A stretch of 64,000 nt of DNA from the NCBI RefSeq assembly GCF_002197645.1, contig NZ_CP021874.1, positions 2,232,001-2,296,000 of the forward strand, read 5' to 3'. This document shows, one piece after another, positions 1 to 8,109 of this stretch. A model generated the notes under the pieces. That model was not told where the DNA came from and searched no databases. It worked only from the letters and a program-made list of their open reading frames with translations. How positions within the stretch are numbered: position 1 is the first letter of the stretch; the number at the start of each line of letters is the position of its first letter. The position numbers and the translations under genes were made by a program. Source of the DNA: Enterococcus wangshanyuanii. Lineage in GTDB: Bacteria; Bacillota; Bacilli; Lactobacillales; Enterococcaceae.

Positions 1-779
1 TCTGCATTGTTCAGCCATGCATAGCCTAATCCCATCACTAAACCGCCCCCGATAAAGTTACCGATCAAGGCAAAGAAGAGATTGTGCGCAACACTGCCCA
101 CAGTCATTGCTGCTAACGTTCCGTGAGAAGCGAAGTAAGCTAAGCTAAATGCCGGGAAGTTTGCGATAACGTGTTCGTAGCCTAAGAAAGCGAAAATGAA
201 GATGATGAAAATGATCGCAGCGACTTTCCCCGCGTCATCCTTCATACGCATACTTACTAGAACCGCTGTATTTACAACGATATTGGCAAAAATCGCCTCA
301 ACCAAAATCTGTGTAGTTGTCTTATTCAACTTACCAGCGATCGATGTAAAGAAGAAACTATCTGGCGCTAGATCCTGAAATGGAACCGTCAGCGAAATCA
401 AGTAACCGAAAAGAACACCGCCAACTAAGTTAAAGAAGATACAGGCAAATAAAATTTTTGCAGCAAAAGAGAAATTGATTTTTTTACGGTAAACACCAAC
501 AGTCATATACAGCATGTTTGATGTACCTAATTCAGCATTCATATAAAGAATCATGACAAGTGACCAACTGAACATAAAGGCATAAAGCATTTTGCCTAGT
601 CCGTGTACGATATCCTCACCCTTCATAGCAATAGCGAAGGCCACAGCTGTTCCTAATGTCAAGAACATACAGGCAAGCATAGCACGAAAAGCATAACGTA
701 GAAAACTACTTTGGAATAAGTTCATTTTTTTATTGATTGATTTATCGATCTGCTCAAATAACGGCGATACAGGTTTCAT
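1..779 (-). CDS. Formate/nitrite transporter family channel (partial, C-terminus beyond the window)
   Basis: The reading frame starts at ATG 779 after a GGAGAAACAAC ribosome site and runs off the left edge without a stop, giving 259 residues. The translation begins MKPVSPLFEQIDKSINKKMN, then alternates hydrophobic helices with short loops. Segments such as MNAELGTSNMLYMTVG and HVIANFPAFSLAYFASHGTL resemble the pore-lining parts of FocA/NirC pentameric channels, which pass formate, nitrite or similar small anions across the membrane. Substrate cannot be decided from sequence alone. It is divergent from the TPM-domain gene to its right, with about 360 bp between them. Confidence 0.85.
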   Translation of the reverse strand, partial: MKPVSPLFEQIDKSINKKMNLFQSSFLRYAFRAMLACMFLTLGTAVAFAIAMKGEDIVHGLGKMLYAFMFSWSLVMILYMNAELGTSNMLYMTVGVYRKKINFSFAAKILFACIFFNLVGGVLFGYLISLTVPFQDLAPDSFFFTSIAGKLNKTTTQILVEAIFANIVVNTAVLVSMRMKDDAGKVAAIIFIIFIFAFLGYEHVIANFPAFSLAYFASHGTLAAMTVGSVAHNLFFALIGNFIGGGLVMGLGYAWLNNA

Positions 780-1142
780 GTTGTTTCTCCTTTTCAATTT
801 GTTTTCATCTTATATTTTCAAAAACATCTTTTACTATTTTAAAGACCTCTACTCGTTTTGTCTAGTGCTTTTTCATACAAAGTAACACTTTTTTCTATTA
901 TAAGCAAAACAAGTGGTAAAGTTCCTCATTCCTCTACTCATTTTCATTCTTTCTTGCCAGTTTCCTCTTTTTTATGAAAAAACAATGAGAAAATCGTTCC
1001 GAAGACCGATGAGAATTTGCATTTTACTGGTAAAATGGAACTAAGTTATCTATTGAACAAGAGACATTGGGTTGTTTTATAAAAAATAGATAACCTTTGA
1101 AGAAAGATTTTGCCAAACTATGGGGAAAGTAAGGTGAACGAA
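780..1142. other. Divergent intergenic region between the FNT channel and the TPM-domain gene
   Basis: This gap must hold both divergent promoters. On the plus strand a TTGAAC hexamer near 1055 and a TATAAA-like hexamer near 1080 form a weak promoter candidate for the TPM gene. I see no strong -35/-10 pair for the channel gene and no convincing operator. The DNA is AT-rich with poly-T and poly-A runs. Confidence 0.4.
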
Positions 1143-2468
1143 ATGATAAAACAAGGACAGGACACTAACGTAAACAAATTAAATCAACGAATTGAAAATC
1201 AGTATAAATCGATGCGGGCAACAAACAACGTATTCTCGGTCATCTTCTTGGTTGTCTTAATGATTTTTGTAGGTCTTTTCAGTCTATTTTTCTCAGCGAG
1301 CGCTAGCTATAACGAAAAAATGACTGCTTTTGACCAAGAGCTCAATACTCTTCAAGAAGAAAAAGCTGCGATCGAATCTGGAAAAATCGTCACAGCTGAG
1401 AAATCCTTTGACACGATTTTACAAGAAAATTTGGCGAACTTAAAAGAGTATCCTCAATCAGAAAATAATTATACGATTTCTATCGAAGGAACAAATAGCC
1501 AAATCACACTCAACAAAAACAATATTTTTGTTTCAGACAATGCAAATATGCTAAATAAAGAAACGAAACAGAAGATCTATGAGCTAAACAAACAATTAGC
1601 TGCCAGTACCAACGGAGCACAATTAGAAGTCATCACTATCCCTGAATTACCACGCGGGGAAGATATCGAATCTTACGCCAATAAATTATTCAATCAACTG
1701 GGGATCGGCGATAAAAATGAAAATAACGGTATTTTATATCTGATTGCCTTGGATGACCGCGAATTTCGTTTAGAAGTTGGTTATGGATTAGAAGGATTGA
1801 TTCCTGATGGAACCGCTGATTCGATCATCAATGATGACGATGTCGTTGATGCATTTAAAGATGAAAAATATGACCAAGCAGTCAACCAAGTGCTCGATCA
1901 AGTATTTCCTCTAATGAATACCAAAACTGCTTTAGTCGATTCTAAAATCAATCAAGTCGAGAGTCAAAAAAGTGCTGTTATATGGGGCCGTTGGGGATTA
2001 GGGTTCTTTCTATTTTTTGCTTTATTGACGAATTTGATCATAGTGATCCGGAGTCTTTCTGCAGGAAAAGCTTTAAAACAAACTTACGGCGACTATCAAA
2101 ACCGAATTTCAGGCTTCACAAATGAAGATGCAGCAACACAACTCGCTGAAATGAAACAAACAAACTTCTACCACCTGATGTTAAGCGGCAGTTCGTTGAT
2201 CGCTTCAAAAAGAAAATTACGCCGTTCGATCGCTCAAGGTCGCTTATTGAAGCATCCTTCAGCACAAAGAAAAGCGTTTGGACGGGTCTTGATCGGCGAT
2301 ACCCTTTATTCAGGAGATGGGTATGTATTAACCACAACTTACCTTACTTCTAACTATAATTCTGCCAACTGGTCTGACAGCAGTAATGGTTCAGACGGTG
2401 GCGGTTCGTCTTGGGGCTCATTCGGCGGCGGGTCATCTGGCGGAGGAGGCGCATCCGGTGGTTGGTAA
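1143..2468 (+). CDS. TPM-domain membrane protein with Gly/Ser-rich tail
   Basis: I take ATG 1143 as the start because AAGGTG lies six bases upstream. In-frame GTG 1134 and TTG 1110 are possible alternatives. The 441-residue product has an N-terminal membrane helix (about 30-55), a TPM domain (about 140-260, with motifs IFVSDNANMLN, GILYLIALDDREFRLEVGYG and LEGLIPDG), a second membrane helix (WGRWGLGFFLFFALLTNLII), a basic stretch, and a tail ending GGGSSGGGGASGGW. TPM proteins of this layout (YgcG-like) are membrane-anchored. Some TPM domains are acid phosphatases and others have roles in photosystem repair or membrane stress, so activity here is unknown. A hairpin terminator follows directly, so it is probably monocistronic. 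Confidence 0.8.
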   Translation: MIKQGQDTNVNKLNQRIENQYKSMRATNNVFSVIFLVVLMIFVGLFSLFFSASASYNEKMTAFDQELNTLQEEKAAIESGKIVTAEKSFDTILQENLANLKEYPQSENNYTISIEGTNSQITLNKNNIFVSDNANMLNKETKQKIYELNKQLAASTNGAQLEVITIPELPRGEDIESYANKLFNQLGIGDKNENNGILYLIALDDREFRLEVGYGLEGLIPDGTADSIINDDDVVDAFKDEKYDQAVNQVLDQVFPLMNTKTALVDSKINQVESQKSAVIWGRWGLGFFLFFALLTNLIIVIRSLSAGKALKQTYGDYQNRISGFTNEDAATQLAEMKQTNFYHLMLSGSSLIASKRKLRRSIAQGRLLKHPSAQRKAFGRVLIGDTLYSGDGYVLTTTYLTSNYNSANWSDSSNGSDGGGSSWGSFGGGSSGGGGASGGW

Positions 2469-2474
2469 TTCAAT

Positions 2475-2512
2475 GGATAACTCAAGAAAAAGCTTGAGTT
2501 ATCCACTATTTT
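2475..2512 (+). terminator. Hairpin terminator after the TPM-domain gene
   Basis: A perfect 12-bp stem (2475-2486 with 2493-2504) encloses an AAAAAG loop. The following ACTATTTTG is only moderately T-rich. It lies seven bases after the stop codon. Confidence 0.75.
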
Positions 2513-2538
2513 GAGGTATACTAATCATCGTGTAAAAT
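2511..2538 (+). promoter_or_regulatory. Promoter of rpsD
   Basis: TTGAGG (2511-2516) and TAAAAT (2533-2538) are separated by 16 bases, upstream of the structured rpsD leader. The fit to a vegetative sigma-A promoter is fair and no better pair is visible before the leader. Confidence 0.5.
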
Positions 2539-2544
2539 AAGCAG

Positions 2545-2700
2545 CAGAAAAATAATAGACTCGTCAACAGTTCATTGCCTTGATGTCTAAGCTTCTCAGG
2601 TTCAACTGCGTAACCACGGCTGCAAAGGTGAAAGTTGAAGAATGAACTGCACGATTATGAATTTTTCAGAAGATTATTTTACTCCAAAAAACTTATTTTA
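2545..2700 (+). promoter_or_regulatory. Structured 5' leader of rpsD, probable S4 autoregulatory element
   Basis: The leader folds into nested pairings. AGTTCATT (2569-2576) pairs with AATGAACT (2641-2648), and TTCAACT (2601-2607) pairs with AGTTGAA (2633-2639), closing a GC-rich central loop. In Firmicutes ribosomal protein S4 represses its own translation by binding such an rpsD leader. Position, orientation and long-range pairing fit that class. I have not matched it to the family covariance model. Confidence 0.6.
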
Positions 2701-2715
2701 TTGGAGGAATTTTGA

Positions 2716-3327
2716 ATGTCACGTTATACAGGACCATCATGGAAAATCTCTCGTCGTCTAGGTATCTCTCTATCAGGAACTGGTAAAGAACTAGCACGTC
2801 GCCCATACAAACCAGGACAACACGGACCAAACAGCCGTGGTAAAGTTTCTGAATACGGTATGCAATTAACTGAAAAACAAAAATTACGTCATATGTACGG
2901 TATGAACGAACGTCAATTCGTTAACTTGTTTATCAAAGCAAGCAAGATCAAAGAAGGTAAACACGGGGTTAACTTCATGATCTTACTAGAACAACGTTTA
3001 GATAACGTCGTTTACCGTTTAGGTCTTGCGACTACTCGTCGTCAAGCTCGTCAATTAGTAAACCACGGCCACATCACTGTAGATGGCAAACGTGTAGATA
3101 TCCCTTCATACCACGTTGAAGTTGGTCAAGTGATCTCTGTTCGTGAAAAATCTCAAAACGTTGTAACAATCAAAGACGCTGTTGAATCAACTGTTGGACG
3201 TCCAGCATTTGTAAGCTTTGACGCTGAAAAATTAGAAGGTAGCTTCACTCGTTTACCAGAACGTGATGAATTATACCTTGATATCGACGAAGCGCTTGTC
3301 GTTGAATACTACAACCAAAAACTTTAA
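2716..3327 (+). CDS. rpsD: 30S ribosomal protein S4
   Basis: The 203-residue product opens with [16 protein letters not shown] and carries the S4 RNA-binding domain ([19 protein letters not shown], then [14 protein letters not shown]), the standard length for Firmicutes S4. S4 nucleates assembly of the small subunit by binding the 5' domain of 16S rRNA and also represses its own mRNA. The start follows TTGGAGGAATTTTG. The gene stands alone between its leader and a strong terminator, as is usual in low-GC Gram-positives. Confidence 0.98.
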   Translation: MSRYTGPSWKISRRLGISLSGTGKELARRPYKPGQHGPNSRGKVSEYGMQLTEKQKLRHMYGMNERQFVNLFIKASKIKEGKHGVNFMILLEQRLDNVVYRLGLATTRRQARQLVNHGHITVDGKRVDIPSYHVEVGQVISVREKSQNVVTIKDAVESTVGRPAFVSFDAEKLEGSFTRLPERDELYLDIDEALVVEYYNQKL

Positions 3328-3368
3328 GATTCACTTCTTGGGAATCTTTGGACGCAAGTCAAAAAGAA

Positions 3369-3408
3369 ACGACCGAAAATCTTTTACGATTTTCAGTCGT
3401 TTTTTCTT
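3369..3408 (+). terminator. Rho-independent terminator of rpsD
   Basis: A 13-bp stem (3369-3381 with 3388-3400, one mismatch) is followed directly by TTTTTC. It is about 40 bases after the rpsD stop. Confidence 0.9.
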
Positions 3409-3461
3409 TGTATAATAAAAATATAAAACCTACTTTAAGTGATAATTATGTTTAAAAAGCA

Positions 3462-3491
3462 TTGACTTTGGTTTGTCATTAAGGGTAGAAT
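3462..3491 (+). promoter_or_regulatory. Candidate promoter for an intergenic RNA
   Basis: TTGACT (3462-3467) and TAGAAT (3486-3491) with an 18-bp spacer form a good sigma-A-like promoter reading into DNA with no convincing gene. This is what suggests an untranslated transcript here. Confidence 0.4.
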
Positions 3492-3497
3492 TGAGGC

Positions 3498-3767
3498 AGA
3501 TAGAACGAATAAAATCTAGCATTGCTAGACAAAATAAAAAGGCACTCTGCAGGAAGATTGGCGTCGACCTACAGAGCCTTATACAATCAGACGGACCTGA
3601 TCGTACAAGTTGCCCTAGTCAATTTTCATTGACTGTATTTATTTTACTCAATTTTTGTGTGAATTACTAGCTTTTTTTGCACCTCAATTGCGTTTTTAAA
3701 TAACAGTTCGATGCTTATTTATTGAACTTTTGCACGGTATCAGCAGGTGGCTGATACCGTGTTTTTT
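3498..3767 (+). ncRNA. Possible small RNA ending at a strong terminator
   Basis: A transcript from the promoter at 3462 would contain hairpins CTAGCATTGCTAG (3517-3529), an AAGGC...GCCTT stem (3539-3580) and AGTCAATTTTCATTGACT (3617-3634). It would end at the perfect 12-bp stem CACGGTATCAGC (3733-3744)/GCTGATACCGTG (3750-3761) followed by TTTTTT. The middle stem followed by a T tract also reads as a terminator on the opposite strand (end near 3531), so convergent RNAs are possible, as in type I toxin-antitoxin loci. However, I find no Fst-like toxin ORF. The 65-codon frame at 3473-3670 has no ribosome site and resembles no family I know. Confidence 0.3.
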
Positions 3768-3944
3768 CGTTCTATCGGTCAAGCAAGGAAACAGTCTCGC
3801 CGAAAGAGTGAACAGCAAATAACTTTTTTGGTGTAAAGAGGTCTAGAAAAAAGTGTCAAGTTTCATTCCCGAAAGAGACACGTCCTTCTCACCTTTTATT
3901 AAAGGCAGTGAAAGCTGTTCTGACAACGACAAGTTGCCCTAGTC
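3605..3944 (+). repeat. Duplicated 16-mer in gene-free DNA
   Basis: ACAAGTTGCCCTAGTC occurs exactly at 3605-3620 and at 3929-3944. Between them lie the terminator at 3733-3767 and a stretch without recognisable coding potential. The pair suggests duplicated or decayed elements. The remainder of the 3.8-4.1 kb gap is AT-rich and shows nothing I can name. Confidence 0.4.
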
Positions 3945-4161
3945 GATGCGTACAAATAAAAAAATTATTCATTACCCAATTTTTCCTAAATCGACTGTTC
4001 CCTTGCTTGATTTTCGATCAAATACAAGTTTAACATAAACTATTTTTAAACATATTTCAAGATTGCTAATACTTGTTTTTGTATAAAATAAATTAACATT
4101 TTGTAGATTTTAAAATACGAAGTATGCTATTCTGAATTAAATAACGAAAAGAGGGATCAAA

Positions 4162-4332
4162 ATGATCGAATTGAATGAAGCAGAAGCCCAGAAACAAGCT
4201 ACTCAAATCGGGCTGGCGAATGATCGTTTGTCACTTTCCAAAACAGTGACCTTTTCTTCTGGTCAAACTGCTGTCGCCGCATTTAAACGAGCGGATCAAC
4301 AAGCGAAACAACTATTTACACGACGACCGTAA
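4162..4332 (+). CDS. Small type VII effector partner protein, probably truncated
   Basis: The 56-residue product (MIELNEAEAQKQATQIGLAN through FSSGQTAVAAFKRADQQ to LFTRRP) is predicted helical. It sits at the first position of an LXG locus, where enterococci usually carry a small WXG100-like partner (TIGR04197/SACOL2603-like, as I recall about 80-90 residues) that binds the LXG helices for secretion. Here the second helix seems missing and the frame stops 15 bases before the next gene. The start follows AAAGAGGGATCAAA. Function is inferred mainly from locus layout; truncation is inferred from family length. Confidence 0.55.
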   Translation: MIELNEAEAQKQATQIGLANDRLSLSKTVTFSSGQTAVAAFKRADQQAKQLFTRRP

Positions 4333-4347
4333 CAAAGGAGAGAAGGA

Positions 4348-4712
4348 ATGACCCAAAAGGAGTTACAAGAAAAACGCAGAGAAAATGAAGAAAAACAAGA
4401 GGAAAATCGTACGCTCAACACGTTGTTGGAACGAAGCATGAGCGAGACAGAACATTTATTTGCCAGAGAACGTCACCATAACGACCAAGTTCTCACCTAC
4501 TTTCATCGGCAGGAAGAAGGACCCTTTTTGAAGAAGTCACAGAAGAATCACGTTTAGCCGAACGCCATTTCTTTGATGAGCTGATGGACGGACAAGAAAC
4601 ATTACACAAAGAAAACCGTCGCCTAGAAGATGAAAGTGACCTTCTTTACGAAGCAGAGCTGCAACAGCTGAGAAAGGAGGATGAGGTTGATGGTCAAAAT
4701 GATCATTGGTGA
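4348..4712 (+). pseudogene. DUF3958-type LXG partner gene, frameshifted
   Basis: From ATG 4348 (after AAAGGAGAGAAGG) the frame reads MTQKELQEKRRENEEKQEEN, then SETEHLFARERHHNDQVLTY, and hits a stop at 4557 after an unnatural tail. One frame back from the five-T run at 4525-4529, the protein continues FEEVTEESRLAERHFFDELM and ends near 4712, overlapping the LXG start as tightly packed partners do. Together they make a helical, Glu-rich protein of about 120 residues of the kind annotated DUF3958 in enterococcal LXG operons. One extra T would restore it, so a real mutation, a sequencing error or slippage are all possible. Confidence 0.7.
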
Positions 4713-6174
4713 AGTCCAAACCCAGACCGAAGAGATCCAAGCCTTCGGAAAATCCTACAGTCAAGCACTCGATGCCGTTTCAATCGCTACGCAAGGCATA
4801 CAATTAGCAGTCGGACTGAGCGGCGCAGGCATGGAGTCGATCAAAGCGTATCTTTCAACTGTTTATCCAGCACTTTGCAAAGCGGCGATCATGCACGGTG
4901 AAGCAGTTGTGCAGGCGAATGAACGGTATGTGCAAGGCTATCTTTCAACATGCGGTAGTGAAGATTTAGATTCCGAAGAATTACAAGCGCAAATCGATGA
5001 AGCCAACGCGCTGATTCAAGATTTCCAGCGTTCGAAAGAAAACTACGCCCAACAGAAAAGAAGCCTATCAGACGAAAAAGAGCAACTGCTAGGTGCAGGC
5101 TTTGAAGCGGCAATCGCCAGTATGGATGCGGGAATTACACGAAATCAAGCGAAAAAAGCAAAGATACAAGAAAAATTAGAGAAGTTCCTTGATTTTTGCG
5201 GACAGTCCACTAGTTATTTTACTGGGATAAAGGATACCGGATCGCTAGTGGCTAAAGGCATGCAGGCGTTGGGTGTCAGTGGAAAAGGACATGTTGGTCC
5301 AGGTGCTTGGAATGGAAAAGGTTTCTCCTTAACTGATCGAACTTGGATCAATGAGGTGAACAAAAATTGGACGGAGCGCGAAAAAGCGATCGAAGTCAAA
5401 GATAGAAAAATACTTGATGGCTGCACAATCATCCACATCATCGATACCGACCGTGGTGTAGACATGTACATGTTTGGAAAAAACGGCCGACGATATCCAA
5501 TAAGTGAGCAGGATTTGTCCGATAACCTAAGAAAGCTCATCAAAAAATACAACTTAGATGTGGTAGAATTAAGTCCGACAGAAATGGACCGCCGAGTAAT
5601 AGAATTTCAAAAGAGCGGAAAAGATTATTTCAGTGGCGCGACAGTCAATATGCCTGACTTTCAAGGTTTGAACCATGCCCAAGGTGTTGTGAATGATCTG
5701 AAAGAATCTGGATTTTGGGATGCGGCGTGGGGTGTTGGTCTGACAGTGGCTGCGGTGAGGAATGCGCAGACAGCTGGTAAAAAGTCTGGTGGGACTAATC
5801 AGAAAGTTATTTCTGACCTTGAAAGTCCTGTTTTAAATGGACGGCGAGTTGAAAGTGGTGCAAAAGTTGATGACATAAAAGCTGTGTGGGGGAAAGATCC
5901 AAAAGGAAAACCTGTTATAGAAAAAGAATTTCCACAAGTTGCTAAAGAACATGGATTTCCTGATATCATTGATAATTATCCAACGGCTACAAATGAATAC
6001 CCTTTAGTTGGAGGAGATGGTATTGATAGAAAATTCTTTCAACTTGAAGGTCGTAACAATGGTAAAAGTGGTGTTTTCGAATGGATTGTTGAGCCCAATG
6101 GAGACATAAGCCACAGAAGATTTATTGATGGTGGTGTTTTAACAGGAAAACCAAATCAAATACCTAAAAAATAA
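4690..6174 (+). CDS. LXG-domain type VII secretion toxin with unassigned C-terminal domain
   Basis: I place the start at ATG 4690, nine bases after AAAGGAGG; ATG 4681 lies directly on that site. The 494-residue product has an N-terminal LXG helical region (about 1-200, MVKMIIGEVQTQTEEIQAFG onward) used for export by the ESX/Ess machinery. A central region follows with WINEVNKNWTEREKAIEVKD and IIDTDRGVDMYMFGKNGRRY. The C-terminal domain (about 365-494) carries GGDGIDRKFFQLEGRNNGKS and VFEWIVEPNGDISHRRFIDG. Similar endings occur on other polymorphic toxins, but I cannot name its activity. The gene 11 bp downstream is the likely immunity gene. The C-terminal part is more AT-rich than the N-terminal part, as expected of exchangeable toxin cassettes. 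Confidence 0.8.
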   Translation: MVKMIIGEVQTQTEEIQAFGKSYSQALDAVSIATQGIQLAVGLSGAGMESIKAYLSTVYPALCKAAIMHGEAVVQANERYVQGYLSTCGSEDLDSEELQAQIDEANALIQDFQRSKENYAQQKRSLSDEKEQLLGAGFEAAIASMDAGITRNQAKKAKIQEKLEKFLDFCGQSTSYFTGIKDTGSLVAKGMQALGVSGKGHVGPGAWNGKGFSLTDRTWINEVNKNWTEREKAIEVKDRKILDGCTIIHIIDTDRGVDMYMFGKNGRRYPISEQDLSDNLRKLIKKYNLDVVELSPTEMDRRVIEFQKSGKDYFSGATVNMPDFQGLNHAQGVVNDLKESGFWDAAWGVGLTVAAVRNAQTAGKKSGGTNQKVISDLESPVLNGRRVESGAKVDDIKAVWGKDPKGKPVIEKEFPQVAKEHGFPDIIDNYPTATNEYPLVGGDGIDRKFFQLEGRNNGKSGVFEWIVEPNGDISHRRFIDGGVLTGKPNQIPKK

Positions 6175-6185
6175 AAGGAGAAAAA

Positions 6186-6671
6186 ATGGAACTAATAGAT
6201 TTAAAAAACAATCAAGTAAGTTATACTTGGGAAACAATCTATATCGGAGTTAATCAAAAGTTCTTTGAATCAAAAATAATTTCCGATTATGCAATAGAAT
6301 TGCTGGAAAATGGTGATGAAGATGACTTTACTATCGAGCTAGCTTGGGGTATTGATTCTAATAATTTACAACAAGTATTATTTGAATTAAAAAATCGATA
6401 CTTTCCTGATTTAGAAGAAGGCAGTGAGAAATATAAAATAGAAGAACGAAAACTTAGATTCGTTTATCTTTCTAAACTAAACGAAGCAGTTAATGATACT
6501 GATGATTTATTAAAAAAAATAGCAGAATTTTATGGAAATAATGGCTACCCAGAAGATATGGCTGAATTTATAAATTATATGCCTCAAGAAAAACCTACTT
6601 CAAAAGAAGATTTAGTCAATAGATTTCACCAATTTTTAAGTTTGGAAAAAAATAAAATAAAACAAAAATGA
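6186..6671 (+). CDS. Putative immunity protein (DUF2247-like)
   Basis: This 161-residue acidic protein starts 11 bp after the LXG toxin, behind AAAAGGAGAAAAA. Its opening (VSYTWETIYIGVNQKFFESK, then DYAIELLENGDEDDFTIELA) looks like DUF2247 proteins, which recur as immunity partners in polymorphic toxin loci. No signal peptide or membrane helix is visible, so it should act in the cytoplasm on the cognate toxin domain. Codon use is strongly AT-rich, like the toxin's C-terminal third, which supports joint acquisition. Family assignment is from pattern memory; the immunity role is inferred from position. Confidence 0.6.
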   Translation: MELIDLKNNQVSYTWETIYIGVNQKFFESKIISDYAIELLENGDEDDFTIELAWGIDSNNLQQVLFELKNRYFPDLEEGSEKYKIEERKLRFVYLSKLNEAVNDTDDLLKKIAEFYGNNGYPEDMAEFINYMPQEKPTSKEDLVNRFHQFLSLEKNKIKQK

Positions 6672-6757
6672 AAATCACTTTACCATATGATTTGCAACTT
6701 GGCTAGCAAGCTATAACTCATCAATCAAATGGTCAGTCCCTTGAAAGGAGACACAAC

Positions 6758-6994
6758 ATGTTTATTTTCCCAAAATTTCTACTACAACATCTAGGAATAC
6801 TCTTTGGTTATATTTTTAACATAGGATTGTCACTAATTTTCTTAAATATGGCAATCACAAGTATCTTTGAAAAAGACTACGAGTCATTTATTTTTACTTT
6901 AATCGTCGGTATCCCACTTTCTGCATGGACCATCTATTTGATTCGATCAGGATATTTAGAGCATAAAAAACAAGAAGAACAAAAAAAGAGCTAG
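6758..6994 (+). CDS. Small two-helix membrane protein, unknown function
   Basis: The 78-residue product has two hydrophobic segments (about 8-30 and 42-65) and a charged tail EHKKQEEQKKS. The start follows GAAAGGAGACACAAC, a good ribosome site. It lies 86 bp after the putative immunity gene and just before a dispersed repeat that supplies a hairpin terminator. I recognise no family. It may be an accessory or immunity protein of the LXG locus for a membrane-acting toxin, or simply a neighbour. Confidence 0.6.
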   Translation: MFIFPKFLLQHLGILFGYIFNIGLSLIFLNMAITSIFEKDYESFIFTLIVGIPLSAWTIYLIRSGYLEHKKQEEQKKS

Positions 6995-7065
6995 TGCTAA
7001 AAAGTGAATCCACGTTCTGTCTGAAGCCAGACTAGCAATTCTCTACTCACTAACATAACTATTTT

Positions 7066-7405
7066 CTAAAAGGGACTGGGACATAACTCTATGAGTTACG
7101 CCCCAGTCCTTTTTAAAACGAATAAACAGTGGAAGCAGAAGTAACTACTACACTGCACTTCGCTTCGATCACATGAGCTAACGCATACAGTTTCACCATT
7201 GTTCAAAGAACAAAGTGAAGCTAGCAAAATCCTAAGTGCTAAAGCACTAAGAATTGAAGGCTTCGGAAATAAGCTGACATTGCTGTAGAACACAACGAAG
7301 AATGAGTTGATGCCTTCTCGTCAAAGACTCGTCGCAGATAAACAGTGTCGCACAGTACCTACTTGGTTCTTGGAGTTGAACACTTCTGTCCCATCCTCTT
7401 TTCTA
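7066..7405. repeat. MITE-like dispersed element, long copy
   Basis: The left end (AAAAGGGACTGGGACATAA) and the right end, read on the minus strand (AAAAGAGGATGGGACAGAA), form imperfect terminal inverted repeats. The left end also contains a hairpin (7069-7114) that can terminate transcription on either strand. Inside is GTTCAAAGAACAAAGTGAAG. A shortened copy in opposite orientation lies at 30910-31105, and a right-half fragment at 35728-35870. The only ORF in it (minus strand, 7096-7293) has no ribosome site. No transposase is encoded. Confidence 0.6.
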
Positions 7406-7414
7406 TCTATCCAT

Positions 7415-8083
7415 CTATTGCTTCGTAAGCACGCCATCTTTCATCACGAAGACGTCGTCACAATATTCGATCAACCGCTGGTCATGAGTTACCATGATCG
7501 TGGCTTTGTTTTTTTCTTTGGTTTCTCTAGCCAAGATCTTGACTACTTCAAACGCCCGCTCGGAGTCTAAACTAGCTGTTGGTTCATCTGCTAAAATGAT
7601 CGAAGGATCATTGTACAAAGCTCTAGCAATTGCTACACGCTGACGTTCTCCTCCAGAAATTTCATCAGGGTACTTGCGTTTTAATTTCTCTATCCCCAGC
7701 TGTGTTAATAACTCATTCACTTTAGCGGTATCAGTTTTTACCTTTTTTACTTTATCCACTAAACGAAGCTGTTTTTCCACAGTTAGAAACGGCACTAAAT
7801 TTGATGCCTGTAGAATAAAACCGATTTCGTCAAAACGAATCTTAGCTCTCTTCTTTTCATTTTCCTGACTAAAAGGAGCATTATTGATTTTAACTTCTCC
7901 ACTCGTTGGGGTTTGAAGCCCACCTGCAAGGGTCAAAAATGTACTTTTTCCGGAGCCACTCGGACCGATCACTGCTACAAATTTCCCTTTTTCAACAGAA
8001 AAGTTGGTTTCTTTTAATGCTTCGATCATTGTATCTCCATCAAGAAATTTTTTATCCACAGCTGAAAACTCAATTGCGTTCAT
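7415..8083 (-). CDS. ABC transporter ATP-binding protein (MacB/LolD type)
   Basis: I choose ATG 8083, six bases after AGGTG; GTG 8092 is the alternative. The 222-residue ATPase has Walker A GPSGSGKST, Q-loop ILQASNLVPFL, signature ISGGERQRVAIARAL, Walker B SIILADEPTASLD and switch histidine VTHDQ. This subgroup works with an FtsX-like permease to export substrates or act as a mechanotransmitter, often for antimicrobial peptides or lipids. The permease gene is directly upstream, 26 bp away, so the two form one operon. Substrate is unknown. No sensor kinase or regulator accompanies them here. Confidence 0.93.
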   Translation of the reverse strand: MNAIEFSAVDKKFLDGDTMIEALKETNFSVEKGKFVAVIGPSGSGKSTFLTLAGGLQTPTSGEVKINNAPFSQENEKKRAKIRFDEIGFILQASNLVPFLTVEKQLRLVDKVKKVKTDTAKVNELLTQLGIEKLKRKYPDEISGGERQRVAIARALYNDPSIILADEPTASLDSERAFEVVKILARETKEKNKATIMVTHDQRLIEYCDDVFVMKDGVLTKQ

Positions 8084-8109
8084 CTTCGTCACCTACTTCT
8101 TTTTTATTA

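Noticed and set aside
3473..3670. 65-codon ORF on the plus strand
   Set aside because: It spans three hairpins, has a non-standard start without a ribosome site, and its translation resembles no protein. Better explained as structured RNA or non-coding DNA.
4525..4529. Programmed -1 frameshift site in the DUF3958-like gene
   Set aside because: The zero-frame codons do not form a canonical X XXY YYZ heptamer and no downstream pseudoknot is evident, so a plain frameshift is more likely.
7096..7293. 65-codon minus-strand ORF (Cys/Ser/Leu-rich)
   Set aside because: It lies entirely within a dispersed repeat and lacks a ribosome site.
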